IMG/VR virus record: IMGVR_UViG_3300008050_007251
Span: 1-26,906 of that record
Length of the DNA stretch: 26,906 bases
From: a virus
Strand: one strand, 5' to 3'
The translations under genes and the position numbers were made by a program. The notes beneath the pieces were generated by a model, which saw only the letters and a list, made by a program, of their open reading frames with translations, searched no databases and was not told the origin of the DNA. Positions 19,547 through 26,906 of this stretch are shown piece by piece. Position 1 is the stretch's first letter; each line of letters starts with the position of its first letter.

Positions 19547-22500
19547 CAGTAACTACCTCCGTCGATTGCGCTGCTGTAGAAGTCGGGCAGGTTCAGGACC
19601 CGCACGCCGAAGCGCTCGACGCGCACGTTGAAGTCGCTGGTCGGGCGCGTGATCCGCACGCGAAACTGCGCCTTGCGGAAGTAGACCTCGCCGGGCCGGA
19701 TCGCCGCCCAGCTCGACGAGCCGGGCAGCGTCGCGGTTGCGGACGGCAGCCACTCGATTGCGATGCGGCAGACCTGCGCGTCATCCCCGCCAGTCGGACC
19801 TTCGAGCAGCCAGTTAGCGTAGGACCGCGAGCCGAGCGGCTCGTTCATGTCCTCCAGCAGCATCGGGTGCCGCTGCTCCGCCTGCGCCGCGACCTCCAGC
19901 ATGTAGCGGCAGGCGTCGGTCATATCGAGCGCGGCGGTGGTCCAAGAGCCCTCCAGGTGCGACCCCGAGCTGAACTCAAGATAGCCGTCCGTGACCTGCA
20001 TGCCGTCGAGCGTGCCGCTGCCCCAGGCGTCCTCGTGTGCGGTGTCGTCGGCGGAGGTCATACCCAGCGGCAGCGCGTCCTCGTTCTCGAAGGTCGCCGC
20101 CGCGCTGACCTGCCCGCTCGGGAGCAGGCTGCGGACCTGATGGGTGTAGGCCCCGTCGCTCGCGGCGTTGTCCGCGCCGTAGACCCATTGCCTCGATTCG
20201 AGGTCGCCGTCGCGCAGGGCGTGCGCCACCTTCTGGCCGAGGATCCAGCCGCCGACGCGGACCTCGACGCCCTCGGGGGTCTGGCCGTCAGGGAACGCGA
20301 TGGGGTAGACCGCGTGGCCCTGTCGGCTCTTCGGCGCGAGGACGGTGGGCGCGCCGCTGGCGTTCGGCTTCGCCCGCCCGCCGACGGCCATCTTGAAGCT
20401 CGGGCAGCCGATCGGCGTGCGCCCCTCGCCTCTCGCGTTCAGGCGCTGGATGTGGAAGCGGACAGTCGTGCCAGCGCGGAGGTGTTCGCCGTTGATGGTC
20501 AGCGACGACGCGCCGGGTGGGGCGACGCCGACCTTCTTCGGGGCGGGCGTCTGGCCGTCAGTCTCGCTTGACACCCAGACCGCCGTGCCGCCAGCGGCTT
20601 CCGCGCCGTAGCTCGGCGCGGGCCATGTCACGACGACCGACAGCTCCGGCTTGCCGCCGACACCTAGGAAGGTCCGCTCGATGGCGGCGGTGACCTTGCC
20701 ACCGAGGTGGCCGTGGTGGTTGCCGGGCCGCTTGATGCTGCCGCCGAAGCCCGTCCCGCTCCCGTCGTCGCCGCCACCAGTCGGCGGCACGGTCACGATC
20801 GGGTCGGGGGGGAGGACGCCGAACTCGTTATCCGTGTAGACGTCGGCGTTGTATTCGATGCACTCGACGCGCCGGAGCATCGTCTGCGGGTCGAGCGTCA
20901 CGCTGGTAACGGCAAAGTCCTCGGCGGTCGCGTCCGTCTCGCCGAAGCTGTAGACGTCGCCCTGCGCGGGAACGAGCGTCGTGAAGCCGGAGCCCGCGAG
21001 CGTGATCGTGGAGCCAGCGGCGAGGGTCGAGCTGCCGCTGCCGGGGATCATGGAGGCGTGCAGCGAGACGACCTCGCGGATCTCGCTGCCGTCGACGTCG
21101 ACGGTGTCGCTCGACCGCAGCTCGATCTCGTAGGTCGAGCCGAAGGTGACGACGACGTCGCGGTCGAGCTTGATCGTGGTCGCGGTGCCGTCGGCGTAGA
21201 CGCGGCCAGACTGCCCGATCAGCGGAACGTCGTGCGCGATGCGGAGACGGTCGCCCGGCGTCACGCCGATGCCGTCGACGCCGAGAGCGAAGCGGCAAGC
21301 GTTGCCGAGCAGGTGCCACTCGTTGAGCTTGAAGATCGCCTGCCGACGCGCCTCGCTGCGACGGACGATGCCGCGCAGTTGCTGGGGCGGGGCCTTGCGG
21401 ATCTTCTCCGGCGCGACCTCGCCGCTGACCGAGGGGTGATCCTCCTGCAGCGTGTCCAGCTCGTAGTCCTGCAGGCGGTCGGCGTACTCGAACTCGATCG
21501 AGTTGTAGCGGTCCTGGGTGCCCGACCAGGAGAAGACCATCGAGTTCTTCTCCATCTGGGCCTGGGTGATCAGGAAGTCGACGGGGCGCGCGCGGTCGAC
21601 GAAGACCGAGAGCGTGTCGCCGATGATGATCGGCGCGGCGCGGCTCGCCCGCATGATGCCGAGCATCTCTTCCCAGCCGTCGCTGTCCTTCTGGTCGAGG
21701 ACGACGTCGAACTCATGCCGAGCCTCGATGCCGACGGCGGTGCCCGTCACGCTGCTGACGCCGGGCAGGGTGTAGTCGGGCGTCCAGTCGACTTCGACCT
21801 GGACCCAATGCTGGAAGCCGTTGGCGGCGGTGTCGTCGCTCTTGTACTGGATCGAGGTGATGGCCAGCCGCACGGCGTCGTCGGTGCTGGCGACCTCCCA
21901 GGAGCTGTCGCTCGCGGTCTTGATCCTGATGGTCGCACCGACGACCCAGGTCGAGGGCAACGTCTCCCCCGTCGATACGCCGCTCGCGTCGAGCAGGCCG
22001 ATCGAGAAGTGCAGCTCGCCGTCGGGGTGGTCGGCGCTTGCGACGACGGGGGTGCCGTTCGTGAAGGCGGGCACGCCTGCGGCGTCCTCGACGCCCTCGT
22101 CGCAGTAGTCGGCCCAGACCTTCCAGGCTTCGAGGTCGACGTTCCTAGCCTTGTCCCAGATCGCGCCCATGCCGATCTCTTCCTCGCTCACAGCGTGCAG
22201 CGCGCACCAAGCGTTGTTTCGGCTCCAGGTGTCGGTGAAGACCGGGAACTCGGAACTGGCCCCATCCCAGATCGGGACCTTCACGCCGCGCTCGATGACC
22301 GTGTAGGTCGGGCGGCTGTCGCTGACCTGATCGTCGGCGTCGATCGAGACGGCGAGCATCGCCACGCCAGGATGCTCGAAGTCCTCGTCGGTGATCAGCG
22401 TGGCCGCGTCCCACTCGGCGACGTTGACCTCGGTGCCGCTGTCGTCGATCTCGGGGTTGGACCGATACAGCTCGATCTGGTAGCGGTCGCGCAGCGGCGT

Positions 22501-24510
22501 GCCGCTGGGCGGATACCAGAGCGGGGCAGCGGTTTGGGGAGCGGCCTGCAGCGCGCCGCCGATGTAGTCGACGACCTCGCCCGTGGTCGTGCTGCCGGGG
22601 AAGGCGAGCTGCTCGATCTGGCCCGCCGCGATCTCTTCGGAGAGGCGCGACGCGAAGACCAGGAGCGAGTCGGCGGCGGGGGAGTGGTAGGCCAGGCGGT
22701 TCCCTTGTGGGTCGACCGTGTTCGCGCCTTGCCAGAACCAGGACGCCGGGCGCACGGTGTCGCTGATGACGAGATCGCAGAGGTCGACCTCGTCGACGTT
22801 GAGCCCTTGCCCCGTCGTTCCGCTCGCGCCGTTGTGGCCGATCAGCATGTCAGCCTCCTCGAACATCGCGGGCTTGAGGGATCCGACCTTGGAGAAGCCA
22901 GCCATCGGCTGACCGTTGAGGTAGAAGACGGGGACGCCGAGGACGCCATCCCAGGCGACGCCCGCGTGCAGCCATTCGTTCACGACCGAGCCCACGATCG
23001 GCGGCGAGTACCAGACCGAGACCGACGAGGTGAAGCCGAGCCAAGCGTAGACCGCGAGCTGCCAGGGGCCAGGGAAGGCGATGCCCCCGCCGTCGTCGAC
23101 GTACTGGCGCTCAAGCGCGAACATCATCCCGCTGTGCGAGGTGCTGTTCGACGAGCCCCTCGGGTAGTAGGGCCATTGCGAATAGTGTTCCGTGTTCGAC
23201 TGCGTGCCCTTCTTCGTCAGGAAGATCGGCTTCAAGCGGTGGGTCGATTCTGACTTCGCGCGGACCCAGCACGACGCCGAGAACTTCAGCGCGTCGCGGT
23301 CGGCGAAGTTGTCTGGGAAGGTCGACGAGTCGATCGGCGCGGTGACGAGCGCGTGCTGCAGGTAGCCGTCGGCGTTGAGGTAGCCGAGCTGCTGCGAGGG
23401 CGTGTAGGACTGCGGCGAGAAGAGACCGCCGGGGATCTGGAAGACCTGCGGGACGAGCGTGTCGCCCTGGACATTGATCTCCGGCAGGAGGACGGTGTCG
23501 CCCGTGCGCGTGCCGACCGCGTCGACAGGCCAGAACTGCAGGCGGAAGCTCGCGGTCGAGACAGTGGTCCCGCCGCCGCCAGCGTCCTTGTAGAGCCCCT
23601 TGGGAAACGACAGCGTCAGGATGTAGCGATCGGCGACGTCGGCCATCGTGATCGCGAGCGAGTTGCCGAGCGTGTCGTCGATCTCGTTCCCCGACGTCAG
23701 CACGCCGCTGGCCTTGCCGCCGTCGGTGATGTCGATCGTCGTCGAATACTCCAGCACGCTCTGGCCGACGGTGGTGTCGACCGAGGAGTCGGGGAAGCCA
23801 GCGATCGGCGTCTGGTCGATCTCGCCCGTGCGCCACGCGACGATGACGTCGGTGAAGTTGGCGGCGCTCTGCCCGTTGATCTTCAGACCGATCATGTCGG
23901 CGGGGAGGCCGGGCAGGCCGAAGGGGCCGCTGCCTGCCACGATCGCCGTCTGGTCGTCGGCGTCGGCGACGGTGCCGAGCGCGGTGCCCAGCCCGGCGAT
24001 CGGGCCATGCCCCAGGACCATCAGCGCGCGGAGCGTCTCGCGGTTCGACAGAGTCCAGCTCGCGAAGCTCGACTCGATGACCTGCCCGACGATGGGCGGG
24101 GCGATGCGTCGCTCGCCGTACACCAGCGGGACCGCGCCGCCGCTGAAGTAGCTGTTCGTGAATCCCTTGAAGCCGTTGCTCTGGTTGTCCTCCTCGACCG
24201 GATCGTCCTCGCCCAGCGCCTGCTTGGCGAGGATGGCCGACGCCGCCATCGTCACGACCGCGATCAGGAGCTGCCAGAGCACCGCGCTCTCGAAGGCCGG
24301 GCGCCGCACGACGACGACCTGGGAGCCGGGGCTGACCAGCCCAGCGTCGCGGCGCTCGCCATCGACGCTGACGTTCGTCAGCGGGTCGGCGAGGTCGACG
24401 CCCGACGGCATCAGGCTCGACAGCTCGACCGGGTCCTCGGTCACGGTCTCGGTGACCGTGCGGGACTCGGGCTCGAAGACGTTGGTGAAGTAGACGGTTT
24501 GGATCAGCAT
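19546..24510 (-). CDS. gpJ-like tail-tip / host-specificity protein with LamG-like insert, 1654 aa
   Basis: The N-terminus resembles a gpI-like domain with one hydrophobic segment (VLWQLLIAVVTMAASAILA, about 78-96), then GGAVPLVYGERRIAPPIVG (124-142), the conserved start of gpJ-type central tail proteins. Residues about 385-600 form a LamG/concanavalin-like insertion (LKFSASCWVRAKS, NEWLHAGVAWDGVLGVPVFY, then LNGQPMAGF). A central region (about 950-1200) reads as the phage-tail hub domains (DRLQDYELDTLQEDHP, EARRQAIFKLNEWHLLGNAC, PGDRLRIAHDVP). The C-terminal 450 residues are Fn3-like and beta-rich. It would form the tail tip and bind the host surface. It begins 7 nt inside the end of the NlpC/P60 gene and ends overlapping the fibre gene. 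Confidence 0.9.
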   Translation of the reverse strand: MLIQTVYFTNVFEPESRTVTETVTEDPVELSSLMPSGVDLADPLTNVSVDGERRDAGLVSPGSQVVVVRRPAFESAVLWQLLIAVVTMAASAILAKQALGEDDPVEEDNQSNGFKGFTNSYFSGGAVPLVYGERRIAPPIVGQVIESSFASWTLSNRETLRALMVLGHGPIAGLGTALGTVADADDQTAIVAGSGPFGLPGLPADMIGLKINGQSAANFTDVIVAWRTGEIDQTPIAGFPDSSVDTTVGQSVLEYSTTIDITDGGKASGVLTSGNEIDDTLGNSLAITMADVADRYILTLSFPKGLYKDAGGGGTTVSTASFRLQFWPVDAVGTRTGDTVLLPEINVQGDTLVPQVFQIPGGLFSPQSYTPSQQLGYLNADGYLQHALVTAPIDSSTFPDNFADRDALKFSASCWVRAKSESTHRLKPIFLTKKGTQSNTEHYSQWPYYPRGSSNSTSHSGMMFALERQYVDDGGGIAFPGPWQLAVYAWLGFTSSVSVWYSPPIVGSVVNEWLHAGVAWDGVLGVPVFYLNGQPMAGFSKVGSLKPAMFEEADMLIGHNGASGTTGQGLNVDEVDLCDLVISDTVRPASWFWQGANTVDPQGNRLAYHSPAADSLLVFASRLSEEIAAGQIEQLAFPGSTTTGEVVDYIGGALQAAPQTAAPLWYPPSGTPLRDRYQIELYRSNPEIDDSGTEVNVAEWDAATLITDEDFEHPGVAMLAVSIDADDQVSDSRPTYTVIERGVKVPIWDGASSEFPVFTDTWSRNNAWCALHAVSEEEIGMGAIWDKARNVDLEAWKVWADYCDEGVEDAAGVPAFTNGTPVVASADHPDGELHFSIGLLDASGVSTGETLPSTWVVGATIRIKTASDSSWEVASTDDAVRLAITSIQYKSDDTAANGFQHWVQVEVDWTPDYTLPGVSSVTGTAVGIEARHEFDVVLDQKDSDGWEEMLGIMRASRAAPIIIGDTLSVFVDRARPVDFLITQAQMEKNSMVFSWSGTQDRYNSIEFEYADRLQDYELDTLQEDHPSVSGEVAPEKIRKAPPQQLRGIVRRSEARRQAIFKLNEWHLLGNACRFALGVDGIGVTPGDRLRIAHDVPLIGQSGRVYADGTATTIKLDRDVVVTFGSTYEIELRSSDTVDVDGSEIREVVSLHASMIPGSGSSTLAAGSTITLAGSGFTTLVPAQGDVYSFGETDATAEDFAVTSVTLDPQTMLRRVECIEYNADVYTDNEFGVLPPDPIVTVPPTGGGDDGSGTGFGGSIKRPGNHHGHLGGKVTAAIERTFLGVGGKPELSVVVTWPAPSYGAEAAGGTAVWVSSETDGQTPAPKKVGVAPPGASSLTINGEHLRAGTTVRFHIQRLNARGEGRTPIGCPSFKMAVGGRAKPNASGAPTVLAPKSRQGHAVYPIAFPDGQTPEGVEVRVGGWILGQKVAHALRDGDLESRQWVYGADNAASDGAYTHQVRSLLPSGQVSAAATFENEDALPLGMTSADDTAHEDAWGSGTLDGMQVTDGYLEFSSGSHLEGSWTTAALDMTDACRYMLEVAAQAEQRHPMLLEDMNEPLGSRSYANWLLEGPTGGDDAQVCRIAIEWLPSATATLPGSSSWAAIRPGEVYFRKAQFRVRITRPTSDFNVRVERFGVRVLNLPDFYSSAIDGGSY

Positions 24511-24926
24511 TTCTCGCCGCCGACTCTAGCATCCATCGACCCCAAACGGTAAGCGCCAACCGTCTCGGATTCCGTCAGCCGTGGCGCTCGAACCACGCCG
24601 CCATGCTCGACGGCGGTGAGCAGCCGACGCGGTGACTCATCGACGACGACCGAAAGGTGGACCGACGCGCGCTCCCCGCTGGGGTCGGTCACTACGACGT
24701 CGCCGACCTTGCAGGCATCGAGCGGGCGCTCGCCGAGCTTGATCCATCCCGCGCCGAACTCCTCGACAGCGGCGACCGGGTCGCGGTCGGGGCCAGCGGG
24801 AATGGGCGGCGGCGTCAGGCCGAGGCGGGACAGCACGACAGCGGCGACGCCCCAGCAATCGTAGCCGGGGCCTCGACCGCCAAGCTCCCAGGGCGCACCG
24901 ATCAGATCGTCGACGGAGACTTTCAT
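24504..24926 (-). CDS. gpK-like NlpC/P60 tail-tip peptidase, 140 aa
   Basis: Catalytic pattern of NlpC/P60 cysteine peptidases: GRGPGYDCWGVAAVVL with Cys24, SVHLSVVVDE with His90, and a third polar residue at His108 in AVEHGG. DACKVGDVVV (70-79) is the usual strand before the catalytic His. Lambda gpK and its relatives are about this size when they lack the extra Mov34 domain, and they lie between gpL and gpI/J genes, exactly as here. It probably cleaves peptidoglycan cross-links locally during DNA entry or acts in tail-tip assembly. Start overlaps the previous stop (ATGA). Confidence 0.88.
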   Translation of the reverse strand: MKVSVDDLIGAPWELGGRGPGYDCWGVAAVVLSRLGLTPPPIPAGPDRDPVAAVEEFGAGWIKLGERPLDACKVGDVVVTDPSGERASVHLSVVVDESPRRLLTAVEHGGVVRAPRLTESETVGAYRLGSMDARVGGEKC

Positions 24927-25606
24927 AGCCCCCCGCCGCTGCTCTGGCGTGGCACCGACCGGAAGCCGCCGAAGCGCTGCGGGTGGATCGCGTCCAGCCC
25001 CTCGGCTTCGTAGAGCGCGCCCTTCGCCGTGCAGCCATTCTCGCCGTCATAGCTGTGGTCGCAGGTGATCGCGCCCGTGTCGGACTCGGAGAGGGCGAAG
25101 CCGCAGCGCTTGCCCTTGAACTTGTACCAGCAGCCCTGCCGCGCGATCCGCCCGCCGGGTAGGACGGCGCGCCTGGGGTTGAAGACCTGGAGCCGGAGCG
25201 TCGCGCTGTCGACCGAGAGCGAGCCGTCGGCGACGGTGACGTCGATGGACTTGATCGGCTGCCCCGTCCCGAGGTCGTCCAGCGAGACGAGGGTAATCGT
25301 CACGGGCTGGTCGGCGAGCCCGCCGTAGCTCTTCATGATCGCCGAGACCTCGCGCGAGACGTTCGGGACGCTGGCCTGCAGCGTCGGCAGGTTGCCCTCG
25401 GTGTCCTCGACCAGCTCGCTGTGCATCATCGGCGCAGCCGTGAAGGTGTTGCCCTGCCACTCGACGTCGTCGTCGTGGCCGACGAGGCGCAGGCGACTCG
25501 GGGGCGTGGTCGGGACCTGGATCGAATACAGGAAGACCAGCGGGTCAGCGGACTGGACCGCGTTCTTGCTGGCGGCGACGCCGGGGGTCAGCGGGTTCGG
25601 GCTCAT
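24923..25606 (-). CDS. gpL-like minor tail protein with four-cysteine cluster, 227 aa
   Basis: The C-terminal region has Cys159, Cys168, Cys182 and Cys192 in CWYKFKGKRCGF, CDHS and NGCTA, followed by HPQRFGGFRS. This four-Cys plus RFGGF layout is that of lambda gpL, whose C-terminal domain binds an iron-sulfur cluster. The N-terminal half (LFLYS-like VFLYSIQV, WQGNTFTAAP, VTLVSLDD-like) fits the hub-forming domain of the family. It links the distal tail ring to the central tip. Both ends use ATGA overlaps. AGAGG lies 8 nt before the ATG. Confidence 0.88.
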   Translation of the reverse strand: MSPNPLTPGVAASKNAVQSADPLVFLYSIQVPTTPPSRLRLVGHDDDVEWQGNTFTAAPMMHSELVEDTEGNLPTLQASVPNVSREVSAIMKSYGGLADQPVTITLVSLDDLGTGQPIKSIDVTVADGSLSVDSATLRLQVFNPRRAVLPGGRIARQGCWYKFKGKRCGFALSESDTGAITCDHSYDGENGCTAKGALYEAEGLDAIHPQRFGGFRSVPRQSSGGGL

Positions 25607-26906
25607 GCGAGGACCTCTTCGATCTCGACGGTCGGCACCCAGGCGTCGGGGCTGACCATCTTGTAGACGGGCGGGCTGACGAAGTAGGCGACCACGGCGC
25701 TCTCGCCGTCGGGCGTCCAGTTGAAGGCGACCCCGACGCCGTGTGAGCCCCAGAAGGCTTCCATCGTGTCACGCGCCGAAGATGACAGCGGAGCGCCGGA
25801 GAAGCGCCAGCGGCGGCGTGTGCGGGTCGCCCTTGCCCTGGTGAACCGAAGGCCGATCTCCGTCTCCAGCACGATCGGGTCCGTGCCCTTGTGCGTGACC
25901 GAGACGGGGAAGACCGCATCCATGACGTCGCCCAGGTCGCCCGTCGCTTCCGAGAAGCCCTCGTCGCTCGTCCAGGCGAAGCTCGGCATCAGCTCGGGCG
26001 GGAGGGTGGGGTCGAGCAGCGTCAGCGCGCCCTGCGTCCACTCCTTGACCTGGGCGGGTTCGCGCAGGACGTTGGAGCTGTTGTCGGTCGTCGGGACGGT
26101 CGACTCGAAGAAGAAGCCCTCGACGTTCCCAGCGCTGCCGGGACCGAAGGCTCCCGTGTCGAGGACGCGCCCATCGGCCAGGGCCTGCAGCCCGCTGCCG
26201 TAGGTGCCGACCGTGTCGAAGACGACGACCGAGCCGTCGACCGTGACCGTGTGGACGACGGGGCCGTCGACCGAGGTCGCGTCCTCGAAAACGTGGCAGT
26301 TGTAGTCGAGCGTGTGGAACGCGCCGTCCGCGAGGTCGACGCCCGCCATCGTCTTCGACAGGAGGCCGAGGTAGGTCGGGTCGGTGTCGATGCCGTTGCG
26401 CACCTTGACCGCGAGGTGGCAGACCAGCGAGGTCTGGTCGAGGGTGCTCGCGGTCTCCGTGAAGATCGGCTCCAGGTAGGCGACGAGTGCAGTCGCGACG
26501 TAGCCGCCCACGAAGTAGCCACGAACCTGGACGCCGTACTTGTCCTGCGCCGCAGTCCAGAGCGGCTCGGTGACCTGATGGTCGAAGGGCTTGAACTCGA
26601 TCGAACGGTGCTGGCTGTAGTCGTAGTCGGCTGGACGCAGCGCGATGAAGTCGCGGCTCAAGGGGTTGCTGGACGACGGCACGACGAGCGACGTCTGCGG
26701 GCGGGCGTAGTCGACCGGGTCGTGCGTCGTGCTGCCGACGACCGTGCGACCGAGGTAGGTGTCGACCTCGTCGGCGGTGTTGTCCGTCGCCGCCGTGCTG
26801 CCGTAGGTCCAGCCGGAGTTGAACCACGCGCCCTCGTCGCCGTGGACGCTGGTCACGCGCAGCAGGCTGTTGAAGTCGGTGACCTCGTAGGTGTCGAAGT
26901 CGATGA
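25603..26906 (-). CDS. Distal tail protein, 5'-partial, with LamG-like region
   Basis: The frame is open to the right edge: upstream of the GTG at 26856 the residues IDFDTYEVTDFNSLLRV continue without a stop, so the true start lies outside the window. At least 434 residues are present. The last ~105 (VSVTHKGTDPIVLETEIGLR, RARATRTRRRWRFSGAPL, then FWGSHGVGVAFNWTPDGE) match the C-terminal strand pattern of gpM/DUF2460-type distal tail proteins. The middle (VCHLAVKVRNGIDTDPTYLG, HTVTVDGSVVVFDTVGTYG) resembles a LamG/concanavalin sandwich, a possible carbohydrate-binding insertion. It is coupled to the gpL-like gene. Confidence 0.75.
   Translation of the reverse strand, partial: IDFDTYEVTDFNSLLRVTSVHGDEGAWFNSGWTYGSTAATDNTADEVDTYLGRTVVGSTTHDPVDYARPQTSLVVPSSSNPLSRDFIALRPADYDYSQHRSIEFKPFDHQVTEPLWTAAQDKYGVQVRGYFVGGYVATALVAYLEPIFTETASTLDQTSLVCHLAVKVRNGIDTDPTYLGLLSKTMAGVDLADGAFHTLDYNCHVFEDATSVDGPVVHTVTVDGSVVVFDTVGTYGSGLQALADGRVLDTGAFGPGSAGNVEGFFFESTVPTTDNSSNVLREPAQVKEWTQGALTLLDPTLPPELMPSFAWTSDEGFSEATGDLGDVMDAVFPVSVTHKGTDPIVLETEIGLRFTRARATRTRRRWRFSGAPLSSSARDTMEAFWGSHGVGVAFNWTPDGESAVVAYFVSPPVYKMVSPDAWVPTVEIEEVLA

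Noticed and set aside
1-26906. tRNA genes, rRNA, CRISPR arrays, insertion sequences, integrase or attachment sites
   Set aside because: I looked for cloverleaf-like segments, regularly spaced repeats, transposase motifs and tyrosine or serine recombinase motifs and saw none. The only tandem repeat is the G-tract array at 1-104.

Overview
The window reads as part of the genome of a tailed dsDNA phage (siphovirus-type tail tip) or a closely related prophage. The DNA is clearly high in GC. Genes are short and tightly packed, with many ATGA/TGATG stop-start overlaps. A lambda-like tail-tip module sits beside a DNA replication and recombination module. Two predicted lipoproteins with good lipoboxes point to a diderm (Gram-negative-type) host. 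I cannot name the host. I see no integrase, terminase, capsid or portal gene here, so the lifestyle is open.

Almost everything is transcribed leftward (minus strand). Reading from the right edge: a partial distal-tail protein (25603-26906), a gpL-like four-cysteine protein, a gpK-like NlpC/P60 peptidase, a 1654-residue gpJ-like tail-tip protein with an inserted LamG-like domain, an Mtd-N-like fibre protein, a likely fibre-assembly chaperone and a small fibre-type protein. A lysis-type set of small membrane proteins follows: a two-helix membrane protein, two tiny paralogues, a holin candidate, and a lipoprotein with a C-terminal membrane helix that has the layout of a unimolecular spanin. This block ends at a hairpin with a U-tract (16596-16648).

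From 14803 to 16578 is the only rightward cassette: six short genes in two groups, split by a strong intrinsic terminator (15552-15591). It faces a leftward XRE repressor gene (14257-14529). Copies of a motif close to TTTCCTGGGA lie at putative promoters for the repressor, for both rightward groups and for the recD-like gene, which suggests one regulator acting on all of them.

Left of the repressor lie the DNA-metabolism genes, all leftward: a DUF6011-like zinc protein, a Sak4/AAA_24-like RecA-fold ATPase, an SSB-like protein with an acidic tail ending in PPF, an ERCC4-type nuclease, a RecD2-like helicase, a very large fused primase-helicase and an SbcC/RecF-type ATPase. Several intergenic gaps hold perfect GC-rich hairpins. 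The leader of the primase gene can be drawn as an H-type pseudoknot, and the 438-bp gap before the SbcC-like gene has an AT-richer island flanked by an inverted repeat.

At the left end are small membrane and lipoprotein genes, then a 786-residue protein that looks like a glycoside-hydrolase-type tail spike, a 138-residue companion, and a C-rich tandem repeat whose minus strand is an ideal G-quadruplex array. The strongest candidates for something undescribed are the shared operator network, the primase-leader pseudoknot, the repeated SD-less leaders of the rightward cassette, and the enzyme-like tail spike.
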